Assembly: GCA_036803245.1 (NCBI GenBank)
Contig: DAIRUQ010000084.1
Location: forward strand, 1-12,674
Length of the DNA stretch: 12,674 bases
Direction: 5' to 3'
From: DAIRUQ01 sp036803245
Lineage (GTDB): Bacteria; Chloroflexota; Anaerolineae; UBA1429
Part shown: piece by piece, positions 1-5,471 of the stretch
Numbering within the stretch: position 1 is the first letter of the stretch
Layout: the number at the start of each line of letters is the position of its first letter
The notes under the pieces: generated by a model
What the model saw: the letters and a program-made list of their open reading frames with translations, nothing else
Told to the model about the DNA's origin: nothing
The model's database searches: none
Made by a program: the position numbers and the translations under genes

Positions 1-2
1 TG

Positions 3-686
3 ACCGTGCTCGAGCAGCTCATGGCTGAGAGCAACCTGAAGCGCGACCAGGCCCTCCATCACCTGGCTCGTTTCCTCTTTACGCGAGACGCCGTGGACAA
101 GCGCGTCGGGACGCTCTCAGGGGGCGAACGCTCACGATTGGGTCTGGCCATCCTGACCCTGCGAGGCGCTAACTGGCTGATCCTGGACGAGCCGACCACC
201 CACCTTGACGTTACCTCGCGCCAGGTGCTCGAGCAAGTTCTGTCTAGCTATAACGGCACGCTGTTGTTCGTCTCGCACGACCGCTACTTGGTCGATGCCG
301 TCGCCTCCCACGTTTGGATGGTGCGCGATGGCTGCATGGAGCAGTTCGAGGGCAGCTACTCGGCCTATGTAGAGGCGCGCGCCCTGGCCGCCGCCGAGAG
401 CAGCCAGGCCGACGCGCCGCCCACCCCAGCCTCGCCCAAGAGCGCACCGCGTCCCCGCCGCACCGAACAGCGTCAGGCTCGTATCACCCAGGAGATCGAG
501 GAACAGATCCATATCCTGGAACAGCAGCTGGATACGCTGCAACAGGAGATCGCCCGCGCTAGCCAAGCCCAAGAGGTGTCACGTTTGCGCGAGCTGAGCG
601 GGACCTTTGCCGAGGTAGAGACCGAGCTGGCCGAACGCCTGGCCGAATGGGAGCGGCTCGCCAGCGCCCTCCAGGAAAGCCAGTAG
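3..686 (+). CDS. ABC-F family ATPase, C-terminal part (cut by window start)
   Basis: The reading frame is open from the window edge, so only the last 227 residues are present. They hold the end of a second nucleotide-binding domain: signature LSGGE (nt 114-128), Walker B LILDEP followed by TTHLD (from nt 177), and the H-switch SHDR (nt 273-284). The hallmark DEPTTHLD and the absence of membrane segments identify an ABC-F protein. This is a soluble twin-ATPase family acting on ribosomes (translation factors or antibiotic-resistance proteins), not a transporter. After the ATPase domain comes an Ala/Pro-rich linker and then a charged, Gln/Glu-rich segment (about the last 65 residues) predicted to be a coiled coil, as in Uup-like members. 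The linker between the two ATPase domains, which separates subfamilies, lies outside the window, so the subfamily is not assigned. The stop codon lies 1 nt before coaE, so the two genes are probably co-transcribed. Confidence 0.93.
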   Translation, partial: TVLEQLMAESNLKRDQALHHLARFLFTRDAVDKRVGTLSGGERSRLGLAILTLRGANWLILDEPTTHLDVTSRQVLEQVLSSYNGTLLFVSHDRYLVDAVASHVWMVRDGCMEQFEGSYSAYVEARALAAAESSQADAPPTPASPKSAPRPRRTEQRQARITQEIEEQIHILEQQLDTLQQEIARASQAQEVSRLRELSGTFAEVETELAERLAEWERLASALQESQ

Positions 687-687
687 C

Positions 688-1458
688 ATGGTCATCATTG
701 GCCTCACGGGGAATATCGCCACAGGCAAGAGCACCGTCGCCCGCATGCTGGCGGACCTCGGTGCTGACGTCATCGATGCGGATATCGTGGCTCACGAGGT
801 ACAGGCGCCCGGCAGCGCTGTGCATCGGGCCATCATAGACCGCTTTGGCGAGTCGATCTTGGCCAGCGATGGCGCCATCGACCGCAAGGCGCTGGGCGCC
901 ATAGTCTTTGCCGACGCACAAGCGCTGGCCGATCTGGAGACCCTCGTCCACCCCGCCGTCGAGGCCGAGATTCGGCGTCGCTTGGAGCGTGCCGATGCGC
1001 CAGCCGTGGTGATCGAGGCCATCAAGCTGCTCGAAGCAAAGCTCGATCGCTACTGTGACACCATTTGGGTGACCACCTGCCCGCGCGAGACCCAACTGCA
1101 ACGCCTGATAGAGTCGCGGGGCCTCGATCGCGCTCAGGCGGCACAGCGCATTGACGCCCAGCCCGACCCCAGCCTCAAGGTCGCGCAGGCGGACGTCGTC
1201 ATCGACAATGCGGGTTCGCTCGCTGCCACCCAGGCCCAGGTGCAGCGTGCCTGGCACGCCATCACACCCTCCGCGCGTCGCAGGCCCTGGCAAAAGCTGT
1301 ACCTACTCCAATGGTTGGTGCTGACTCTAGCGATGGTCGCCTTGCTGCCGCTTGGTAGCCGTCTGATCGGCTGGTCCGATTGGCGCCAATGGCTACCGTT
1401 GGTGCCCGTTTGTGCCGCGATGGCGGCCGCGTCGGTGTGGCTGATCCATGGCAGCTAG
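688..1458 (+). CDS. coaE: Dephospho-CoA kinase with C-terminal two-helix membrane tail
   Basis: The enzyme catalyses the last step of coenzyme A synthesis, ATP-dependent phosphorylation of the ribose 3'-OH of dephospho-CoA. Evidence: a P-loop GLTGNIATGKST at residues 5-16, the DAD segment near residue 30, LVHPAV near residue 90, and the C-terminal ADVVIDNAGS that ends the kinase fold near residue 180. Typical CoaE is about 200 residues; this one has 256. The extra part has a basic stretch (SARRRPWQK, about 195-203) and then two strongly hydrophobic segments (about 204-222 and 235-253) joined by a short turn, which looks like a membrane hairpin. The extension is in frame and shows no sign of frameshift. 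It ends at a TAG that overlaps the next gene by 11 nt. The ATG start at 688 is 1 nt after the upstream stop and begins directly with the family's N-terminal strand MVIIGLTG. The kinase call is firm; membrane anchoring is inferred. Confidence 0.95.
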   Translation: MVIIGLTGNIATGKSTVARMLADLGADVIDADIVAHEVQAPGSAVHRAIIDRFGESILASDGAIDRKALGAIVFADAQALADLETLVHPAVEAEIRRRLERADAPAVVIEAIKLLEAKLDRYCDTIWVTTCPRETQLQRLIESRGLDRAQAAQRIDAQPDPSLKVAQADVVIDNAGSLAATQAQVQRAWHAITPSARRRPWQKLYLLQWLVLTLAMVALLPLGSRLIGWSDWRQWLPLVPVCAAMAAASVWLIHGS

Positions 1459-2239
1459 CGGGCTCGGCCTCAGGCAGCATCAAGCGACGGTCGAGGCGGT
1501 GAGCGACGCGCTGCCAGGTAGCCGCCTCCTCGTGCTGCAAACGCCGTCGCTTTCGCAAGCGGCCCCAGGGCAGTTTGTGATGGTCCGCTGTGGCAGCGGC
1601 CTGGATCCATACTTGCGCCAGGCCGTGCCCATTCATCGCCTCCTGGCGGACAGCATCGGGCTCTTGGTGCGCCCTGATAACCCCGACCTGCGCTGGCTCA
1701 TGCAACGGCGACCAGGCGATCACGTCGACCTGGTGGGCCCTTGCGGGAACGGCTTTGCCCTACCCCATCGCACGGATGCCTTGGCGGTGATCGTCCAGGG
1801 CGGGGGCTGGACGGCCGCGGCCGCTCTGCTAGACCGAGCCAACTGCAGCGTACAGCTCCTGGTGTCGGCGGCGACCGAGCGTCAGCTACCTCCCCGAGAG
1901 CTGATCGCGGCTGATGTCGAGTACCTGGGCTTTGCCGGCGCCGAACAGGACCCCCGTTGGGAGGGGGCCGTCGCCGAGGCGCTGTCGTGGGCCAACCGGG
2001 TGGCGTTGGCTGGGCCGGCTATGGGCGGCGAGCTTCCGGCCCTCTACCCTACCGCTATCTCGCACTTTCGCGAGAGCCCCGCGGGCCTGCGCCGGGGACG
2101 AGCGGAGGCCTGGCTGTGGGGAGATATCCGCTGTGGCCTCGGTTGTTGCGACACCTGCCTGGTGGAGACGAGCCGAGGACGGAGACGCATCTGCACCGAC
2201 GGGCCCGTCTTTGACCTGGCCGACTTGGCTTACGCCTGA
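1448..2239 (+). CDS. PyrK-like iron-sulfur flavoprotein (divergent dihydroorotate dehydrogenase electron-transfer subunit)
   Basis: The 263-residue protein has the ferredoxin-reductase layout of PyrK, the subunit that passes electrons from dihydroorotate dehydrogenase 1B to NAD+. The N-terminal half shows the PyrK-like barrel with PGQFVMVRC (about 40-48). The C-terminal [2Fe-2S] motif is intact: C229-x4-C234-x2-C237-x11-C249, with an extra Cys at 233, followed by DGPVFDLADL, typical of PyrK. Two other motifs are eroded. The FAD motif normally written as LRRPxS reads LRQAVPIH around R57, with Pro at the Ser position. The NAD-site glycine motif (GGGxGxAPL) reads GGGWTAAAAL at 118-127. So cluster binding looks preserved while flavin and pyridine-nucleotide binding may be changed. 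It overlaps coaE by 11 nt and its stop overlaps the ribosome-binding site of the amidase gene. A PyrD-like gene follows two genes later. A function in pyrimidine synthesis is uncertain. Confidence 0.8.
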   Translation: MAASGLGLRQHQATVEAVSDALPGSRLLVLQTPSLSQAAPGQFVMVRCGSGLDPYLRQAVPIHRLLADSIGLLVRPDNPDLRWLMQRRPGDHVDLVGPCGNGFALPHRTDALAVIVQGGGWTAAAALLDRANCSVQLLVSAATERQLPPRELIAADVEYLGFAGAEQDPRWEGAVAEALSWANRVALAGPAMGGELPALYPTAISHFRESPAGLRRGRAEAWLWGDIRCGLGCCDTCLVETSRGRRRICTDGPVFDLADLAYA

Positions 2240-2243
2240 GGAG
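2238..2243 (+). promoter_or_regulatory. Ribosome-binding site of the amidase gene
   Basis: GAGGAG starts inside the TGA stop codon of the PyrK-like gene and lies 9 nt before the GTG at 2253. It decides the amidase start, since upstream in-frame codons lie inside the PyrK-like gene and lack a signal peptide. The overlap suggests translational coupling. Confidence 0.75.
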
Positions 2244-2252
2244 CTGGTACTG

Positions 2253-3203
2253 GTGAGATCGCTTTTACTGTCTACACTGCTGCTTGCGCTCGCCTTGGTG
2301 GTCGTATCGTGTGCTCCCGTCGCCGGGGGAGCGATCGACACGCCCGATGTGCCGACGGCTGCACCCACGGTGACGGCGACCATGACAGCCACCGCCACGC
2401 ACACACCGGTGCCGCCTACGCCGACCCCGCCACCCCCCACACCCACCGCCACCTTGGTTCCCACGCTGACGCCCAGTCCCACGCCACTACCGCCGCTGGT
2501 GGCCATCGACGCGGGACACGGGGGACGCGACCTGGGCGCCGTACGCGTGCACAGCGATGGGTCGTTGGCCTTTACCGAGAGTGACGTCAACCTAGCCATC
2601 GCCTTGCGCGTTGGGGACGCCTTGACAGGACTCGGGTACCGGGTGCTGCTCACCAGGGATGGCGACTATGGCCTCAATCCGGAAGAGCTGGACGTGAACG
2701 GCGACGGCAACATCGATAGTCTGGATGATCTCCAGACGCGGATCGACATGGTGAATGAGGCCGGGGCTGATATCCTGGTCTCGATCCACCAGAACTCGTT
2801 CGTGTGGCCCAATGGGCGTCGCGCCCCGGACGTGGGCGGAACCGTCACCTTTTACAACGCCTACCGAGATTATAGCGATGAGAACCAGCGGCTCGCGCAG
2901 TTGATTCAGCAAGAGCTGGTGACGGCCATCACAGACCTGGGGCACGACCTACAAGACCGAGGTGTCCAGGTCGACCATCAGCTCGATTCGGATCCCGAGG
3001 GAGGTCGCTTTCTCATCCTGCTGGGACCCCAGACTCATCGGATCGCGCGCCCGTCCGAGATGCCCGGCGTGCTGAGTGAGACGCTCTTTTTGACGCACGA
3101 TCGTGAGAGCGAGCTGCTGCAGGACCCAGACGCTCTTGACGCCATAGCAGAAGCCTATGCGCGAGCGATCCACCAGTTCTTTGAGGACGACGAGACGCCA
3201 TGA
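2253..3203 (+). CDS. Lipoprotein N-acetylmuramoyl-L-alanine amidase (Amidase_3)
   Basis: A zinc amidase that cleaves the bond between N-acetylmuramic acid and L-alanine in peptidoglycan. From the GTG start it has 316 residues. Residues 1-19 are a hydrophobic signal ending in the lipobox VVSC, with Cys20 as the predicted lipidated residue, so it should be tethered outside the membrane. A Thr/Pro-rich spacer (about 28-80) follows. The catalytic domain runs from about 82 to the end: zinc ligands H89 (in AIDAGHGG), E109 (in FTESD) and H179 (in SIHQNS), and catalytic glutamate E276 (in VLSETLF). All are present, so it should be active. An EF-hand-like insertion DVNGDGNIDSLDD (147-159) sits in a loop after LLTRDGD. 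The stop overlaps the ATG of the PyrD-like gene (ATGA). The gene lies between PyrK-like and PyrD-like genes, an unexpected setting for a cell-wall enzyme. Confidence 0.93.
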   Translation: MRSLLLSTLLLALALVVVSCAPVAGGAIDTPDVPTAAPTVTATMTATATHTPVPPTPTPPPPTPTATLVPTLTPSPTPLPPLVAIDAGHGGRDLGAVRVHSDGSLAFTESDVNLAIALRVGDALTGLGYRVLLTRDGDYGLNPEELDVNGDGNIDSLDDLQTRIDMVNEAGADILVSIHQNSFVWPNGRRAPDVGGTVTFYNAYRDYSDENQRLAQLIQQELVTAITDLGHDLQDRGVQVDHQLDSDPEGGRFLILLGPQTHRIARPSEMPGVLSETLFLTHDRESELLQDPDALDAIAEAYARAIHQFFEDDETP

Positions 3204-4102
3204 CCCTGCCAGGCGATTCTGCGCTCCCATGGGGCGCCGAGCCCTTGGCGCAAGAGATCGGGGCGCGCCGCAAGGAGCCGCTGCATCTGCGCAGCCCCCT
3301 GCTGGCTGCGGCGAGAGCGGCCGGCTCTGGCGCTCTCTTGCGGGCCCTGTGCCTCAGCGAGCGGCTGGGAGCCATCGTGCTGCCGCCTCTTGGGCATGGC
3401 GCCGTCAAAGAGTCCAGCCTGGTCACCCTCGAACCGATCACCGCGGGCTACCTGATCAGCCACTCTGCTACGATCGGGCGGCGTCGACTGGCATGGTTGG
3501 TGCGCCGTTGTCGCTCCTACAGCGACGTGCCGCTGATCGCGTCCATAGCGCCCCAGGACGCCGGCGCCAGCGAGCATCTATGTCAGATGGCTCTGGACAC
3601 CGGGCTCACCAGCATCGAGCTGCACCTTGCGCCTGACACAACGGCCGACGACGCGGTAGCCATGGTCGCGCGAGTCGCCAGCGCGCCACTTCAGGCCTGC
3701 CTGGTGCGCATTCCGCTAACGAACAGCGCTCTGTTGGCCGAAGCGGCGGCGTCTGCCGGAGCCGACGCTCTGGTCATCTCGGCGCCGGCGCTGGGTCGTG
3801 TGCGATCGGCGGGTGGAACGATGGTAGAGGGCGAGATCCATAGCCCCGCCCTGCTGCCGCTCTATGCCCAAGCCGTCCAGGCGGCTGTGCCGTTGGGGAT
3901 ACCTGTAGTTGCGCGGGGCGGCATCGCCACATGGCAAGACGTCCTCACCATGTTGGCGAGCGGTGCCACAGCCGTCGAGCTAGACAGCATCCTGTGGGTC
4001 GAGCCGGCCTCGCTGGATGCAGTCTACGATCACCTGCGCAGCGCCGTCGACGAGGCGGGCGTCAGCCACTGGGCAGCGTACCTCCAGGGGCTCAGGTCTT
4101 GA
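3200..4102 (+). CDS. PyrD-like TIM-barrel protein lacking usual catalytic residues
   Basis: The 300-residue protein resembles class 1 dihydroorotate dehydrogenase in its barrel strands: LGAIV (57-61), VPLIASIAP (110-118), AGADALVIS (186-194), and a phosphate-binding end IPVVARGGIATWQDVLTMLA (234-253) followed by GATAVELDS. These match the family's xPVIANIxG, GADGL and GGI/AGAxxVQxGT elements. Key elements of a working enzyme are missing: the K-[ST]-x-[ST]-x-EP region reads SLVTLEP (73-79), the GNPxPR and MINxxGLxN segments are absent, the NxSCPN loop with the catalytic Cys reads LHLAPDT (141-147), and the FMN-binding VKL reads VRI (169-171). It probably keeps the fold and may still bind a flavin or phosphate ligand, but dihydroorotate oxidation by the known mechanism looks unlikely. 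It overlaps the amidase stop by 4 nt, and its 3' end overlaps the convergent dtd gene by 11 nt. It is likely a partner of the upstream PyrK-like protein. Confidence 0.72.
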   Translation: MTLPGDSALPWGAEPLAQEIGARRKEPLHLRSPLLAAARAAGSGALLRALCLSERLGAIVLPPLGHGAVKESSLVTLEPITAGYLISHSATIGRRRLAWLVRRCRSYSDVPLIASIAPQDAGASEHLCQMALDTGLTSIELHLAPDTTADDAVAMVARVASAPLQACLVRIPLTNSALLAEAAASAGADALVISAPALGRVRSAGGTMVEGEIHSPALLPLYAQAVQAAVPLGIPVVARGGIATWQDVLTMLASGATAVELDSILWVEPASLDAVYDHLRSAVDEAGVSHWAAYLQGLRS

Positions 4103-4562
4103 GGCGCCCACTGCGCGAGACGTCGGTGTCGAGGACGAGGGTAACGGGGCCGTCGTTGTGGATCACCACGTTCATCGTGGCGCCGAACCTGCCTGTCTCG
4201 ACGGGGGAGACGCCTTCCTCGGCCAGCAGCTGGCAAAAGCGCTCCACGAGAGGCTCGGCGATGGCAGGGGCTGCGGCCTCCGAGTAGCTGGGGCGGCGCC
4301 CGCGCTGAGCGTTGCCGTACAGGGTGAACTGCGAGATCACCAGGGCGCCACCACCTGCTTCCAGCAGCGACACGTTCATGCGCCCCTCATCATCGGCCAT
4401 GATCCGCAGGTTGGCGATCTTTTGCGCCAGCCAGCGGGCCTCACGCTCGGTGTCGTCCTGCCCGACCCCCAGTAGGATAACCAAGCCACGATCGATGGAT
4501 CCGACGCAGACGCCATCCACGCCGACCGAACCGTGCGTCACCCGCTGTACCACCGCTCGCAT
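4092..4562 (-). CDS. dtd: D-aminoacyl-tRNA deacylase
   Basis: DTD hydrolyses D-aminoacyl-tRNAs (and glycine mischarged on tRNA-Ala), protecting translation from wrong-handed residues. The 156-residue protein has the family start MRAVVQRVTHGSV, the catalytic SQFT at 77-80 followed by LYG, and the cross-subunit Gly-cisPro motif in NDGPVT at 136-141. Length is slightly above the usual 145-150. The ATG at 4562 was chosen because it gives the conserved N-terminus and is preceded by a G-rich stretch that can serve as a weak ribosome-binding site; the longer open frame upstream has no family similarity. The gene is divergent from the small gene at 4635 and convergent with the PyrD-like gene, overlapping it by 11 nt. 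Confidence 0.97.
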   Translation of the reverse strand: MRAVVQRVTHGSVGVDGVCVGSIDRGLVILLGVGQDDTEREARWLAQKIANLRIMADDEGRMNVSLLEAGGGALVISQFTLYGNAQRGRRPSYSEAAAPAIAEPLVERFCQLLAEEGVSPVETGRFGATMNVVIHNDGPVTLVLDTDVSRSGRLKT

Positions 4563-4584
4563 GGACCCCCCTGCTGTTGCTTGG

Positions 4585-4613
4585 TTGTCGGCCGGGCCGC
4601 CCTCTGCTATAGT
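4585..4613 (+). promoter_or_regulatory. Predicted sigma-70-type promoter with extended -10
   Basis: TTGTCG (4585-4590), a 17-nt spacer, then TATAGT (4608-4613) preceded by TGC, giving an extended -10. Transcription would begin near 4620, only about 15 nt before the preferred GTG start of the next gene. It lies in the gap between dtd and the small plus-strand gene. Confidence 0.6.
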
Positions 4614-4634
4614 CCTGTCCAGATGGAGGAGACG

Positions 4635-4934
4635 GTGATCAAGCTGATCATGACCTGGAACATCCGAGAGGGCAAGGAACGCGAGTATCTCCAGTTCCTG
4701 GAGAACGAGTTTCAGAAGAGCCTGCTGGAGATGGGCATACAGCCGACGGACGCCTGGTACGCTGTGTGGGGCCAGGGCCCTCAAGTCCTGGCTGGTGGCG
4801 TTACCGAGGACATCGAGTCCATGGAGGACGCACTACGCACCGAGACTTGGGCCGAGTTCCGCCACAAGCTAGGCAACCTCGTCACGGACCTCGACTACAA
4901 GGTGGTCGAGTCCACCGGTGGCTTCCAGCTCTAG
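4635..4934 (+). CDS. Conserved small protein, possibly a dimeric alpha/beta-barrel (ABM-like) fold
   Basis: The 99-residue protein begins MIKLIMTWNIREGKEREYL. This pattern (a short beta strand, a Gly turn, then a long charged helix) is common in small ferredoxin-like alpha/beta-barrel proteins such as the antibiotic-biosynthesis-monooxygenase group. It has several aromatic residues (WNI, AWYAVWG, TWAEF) and a conserved-looking C-terminus STGGFQL. There are no cysteines, membrane segments or signal peptide. I do not recognise a specific function, and the fold suggestion is inference from pattern only. The start is a choice between ATG at 4623 and GTG at 4635. GTG is preferred because GGAGGAG (4625-4631) precedes it, the protein then begins with the strand, and the ATG would be nearly leaderless from the predicted promoter. 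The gene is probably transcribed alone. Confidence 0.75.
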   Translation: MIKLIMTWNIREGKEREYLQFLENEFQKSLLEMGIQPTDAWYAVWGQGPQVLAGGVTEDIESMEDALRTETWAEFRHKLGNLVTDLDYKVVESTGGFQL

Positions 4935-4956
4935 CCCCTCGAACAGCAAACGGGCA

Positions 4957-4974
4957 CACCCCCGGGCAGGGGTG
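4957..4974. terminator. Weak hairpin between convergent genes
   Basis: CACCCC (4957-4962), a 6-nt loop and GGGGTG (4969-4974) form a 6-bp GC-rich stem in the 40-nt gap between the stops at 4934 and 4975. Neither strand has a clear T-run after it, so it is only a possible bidirectional terminator. Confidence 0.3.
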
Positions 4975-5295
4975 CTATTCGGTCTTGGCGTCGGCCTTGG
5001 TGTCGCTCTTGGCGGCGCTGGTCTTGCTCTCGCTCGCGGTAGAGCTCTCGGGCTCGGCGGCCTTGGAGGCGCTCTTTTCCTTGTCCTGCCCGTTCTTGGG
5101 CAGCAGGGCCGAGCGGTCACCGCGGTTGTCGGTGATATAGAAGCCCTTGCCTTTGAAGACGATACCGACCGGGTGAATCACCCGATGGACGGCGCCTTGG
5201 CACTCGGGGCAGACCCGCACCGGCTCCTCAGAAAAGTGCTGAAAGCGCTCGAAAACGATACCGCATTCCTTGCATCGGTACTCGTACGTTGGCAT
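4975..5295 (-). CDS. FmdB-family zinc-ribbon protein
   Basis: The 106-residue protein starts with the FmdB/CxxC_CXXC_SSSS signature MPTYEYRCKECG and carries a second CPEC pair near residue 30, so four cysteines can form a zinc ribbon. The core continues to GKGFYITDNRG (about residues 50-60), usual for the family. The remaining about 40 residues are a low-complexity, Lys/Ser/Ala/Glu-rich tail, probably disordered. FmdB proteins were named as putative regulators near formamidase/amidase genes, but their role is not established. The ATG at 5295 gives the exact family N-terminus; the in-frame ATG farther upstream would add unrelated residues. A promoter lies at 5389-5417, giving a leader of about 87 nt that contains a triple GTTARC repeat. 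Confidence 0.9.
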   Translation of the reverse strand: MPTYEYRCKECGIVFERFQHFSEEPVRVCPECQGAVHRVIHPVGIVFKGKGFYITDNRGDRSALLPKNGQDKEKSASKAAEPESSTASESKTSAAKSDTKADAKTE

Positions 5296-5353
5296 CTCTA
5301 TCCCCCAAACAACGATCTTGCGCTCGCGTGGCATGGCGCAAGCTGAGATAGCA

Positions 5354-5371
5354 GTTAGCGTTAACGTTAGC
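5354..5371. repeat. Triple hexamer repeat in the fmdB-type gene leader
   Basis: Three adjacent hexamers read GTTAGC, GTTAAC, GTTAGC on the plus strand, with the palindrome CGTTAACG in the centre (5359-5366). It starts about 11 nt downstream of the predicted minus-strand transcription start and about 100 nt upstream of the sortase-like gene. It could be an operator for either gene; no regulator is identified. Confidence 0.45.
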
Positions 5372-5388
5372 CGTGCCACCAAGGGGCG

Positions 5389-5417
5389 ATTATACGTCCC
5401 GCGCGCCGGCGACGCAA
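5389..5417 (-). promoter_or_regulatory. Predicted promoter of the FmdB-family gene
   Basis: On the minus strand: TTGCGT (5417-5412), a 17-nt spacer and a perfect TATAAT (5394-5389). Transcription should start near 5382. This is one of the clearest sigma-70-type promoters in the window and stands out against the GC-rich background. Confidence 0.7.
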
Positions 5418-5459
5418 ATGCTGCGGGGCCGCTCGGCCATCGGTGACTCGTGCAGATAC

Positions 5460-5464
5460 GGAGG
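5460..5464 (+). promoter_or_regulatory. Ribosome-binding site of the sortase-like gene
   Basis: GGAGG lies 7 nt before GTG at 5472 and fixes that start. The longer open frame from 5373 would place non-conserved residues before the membrane segment and has no such site. Confidence 0.75.
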
Positions 5465-5471
5465 CAACGCC

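Noticed and set aside
559..1293. A 244-residue minus-strand open frame
   Set aside because: It is fully antisense to coaE and the end of the ABC-F gene, with no recognisable motif; high GC makes such shadows long.
2370..2500. Repetitive Thr/Pro-coding DNA as a possible tandem repeat array
   Set aside because: The repetition is at the level of Thr-Pro codons in a linker, without a fixed DNA unit; the similar stretch at 5600-5760 has the same explanation.
1886..2653. A 255-residue minus-strand open frame rich in Gly, Val and Ser
   Set aside because: It is antisense to the PyrK-like gene and to the Thr/Pro linker of the amidase; its Gly/Val-rich stretch is just the complement of the Thr/Pro codons.
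4092..4784. A longer dtd start at 4784
   Set aside because: Residues before the Met at 4562 lack family similarity and would overlap the divergent small gene; Dtd begins at MRAVVQRV.
5354..5371. Hexamer repeats as a CRISPR or telomere-like array
   Set aside because: There are only three adjacent 6-nt units with no spacers, which fits an operator-like element rather than an array.
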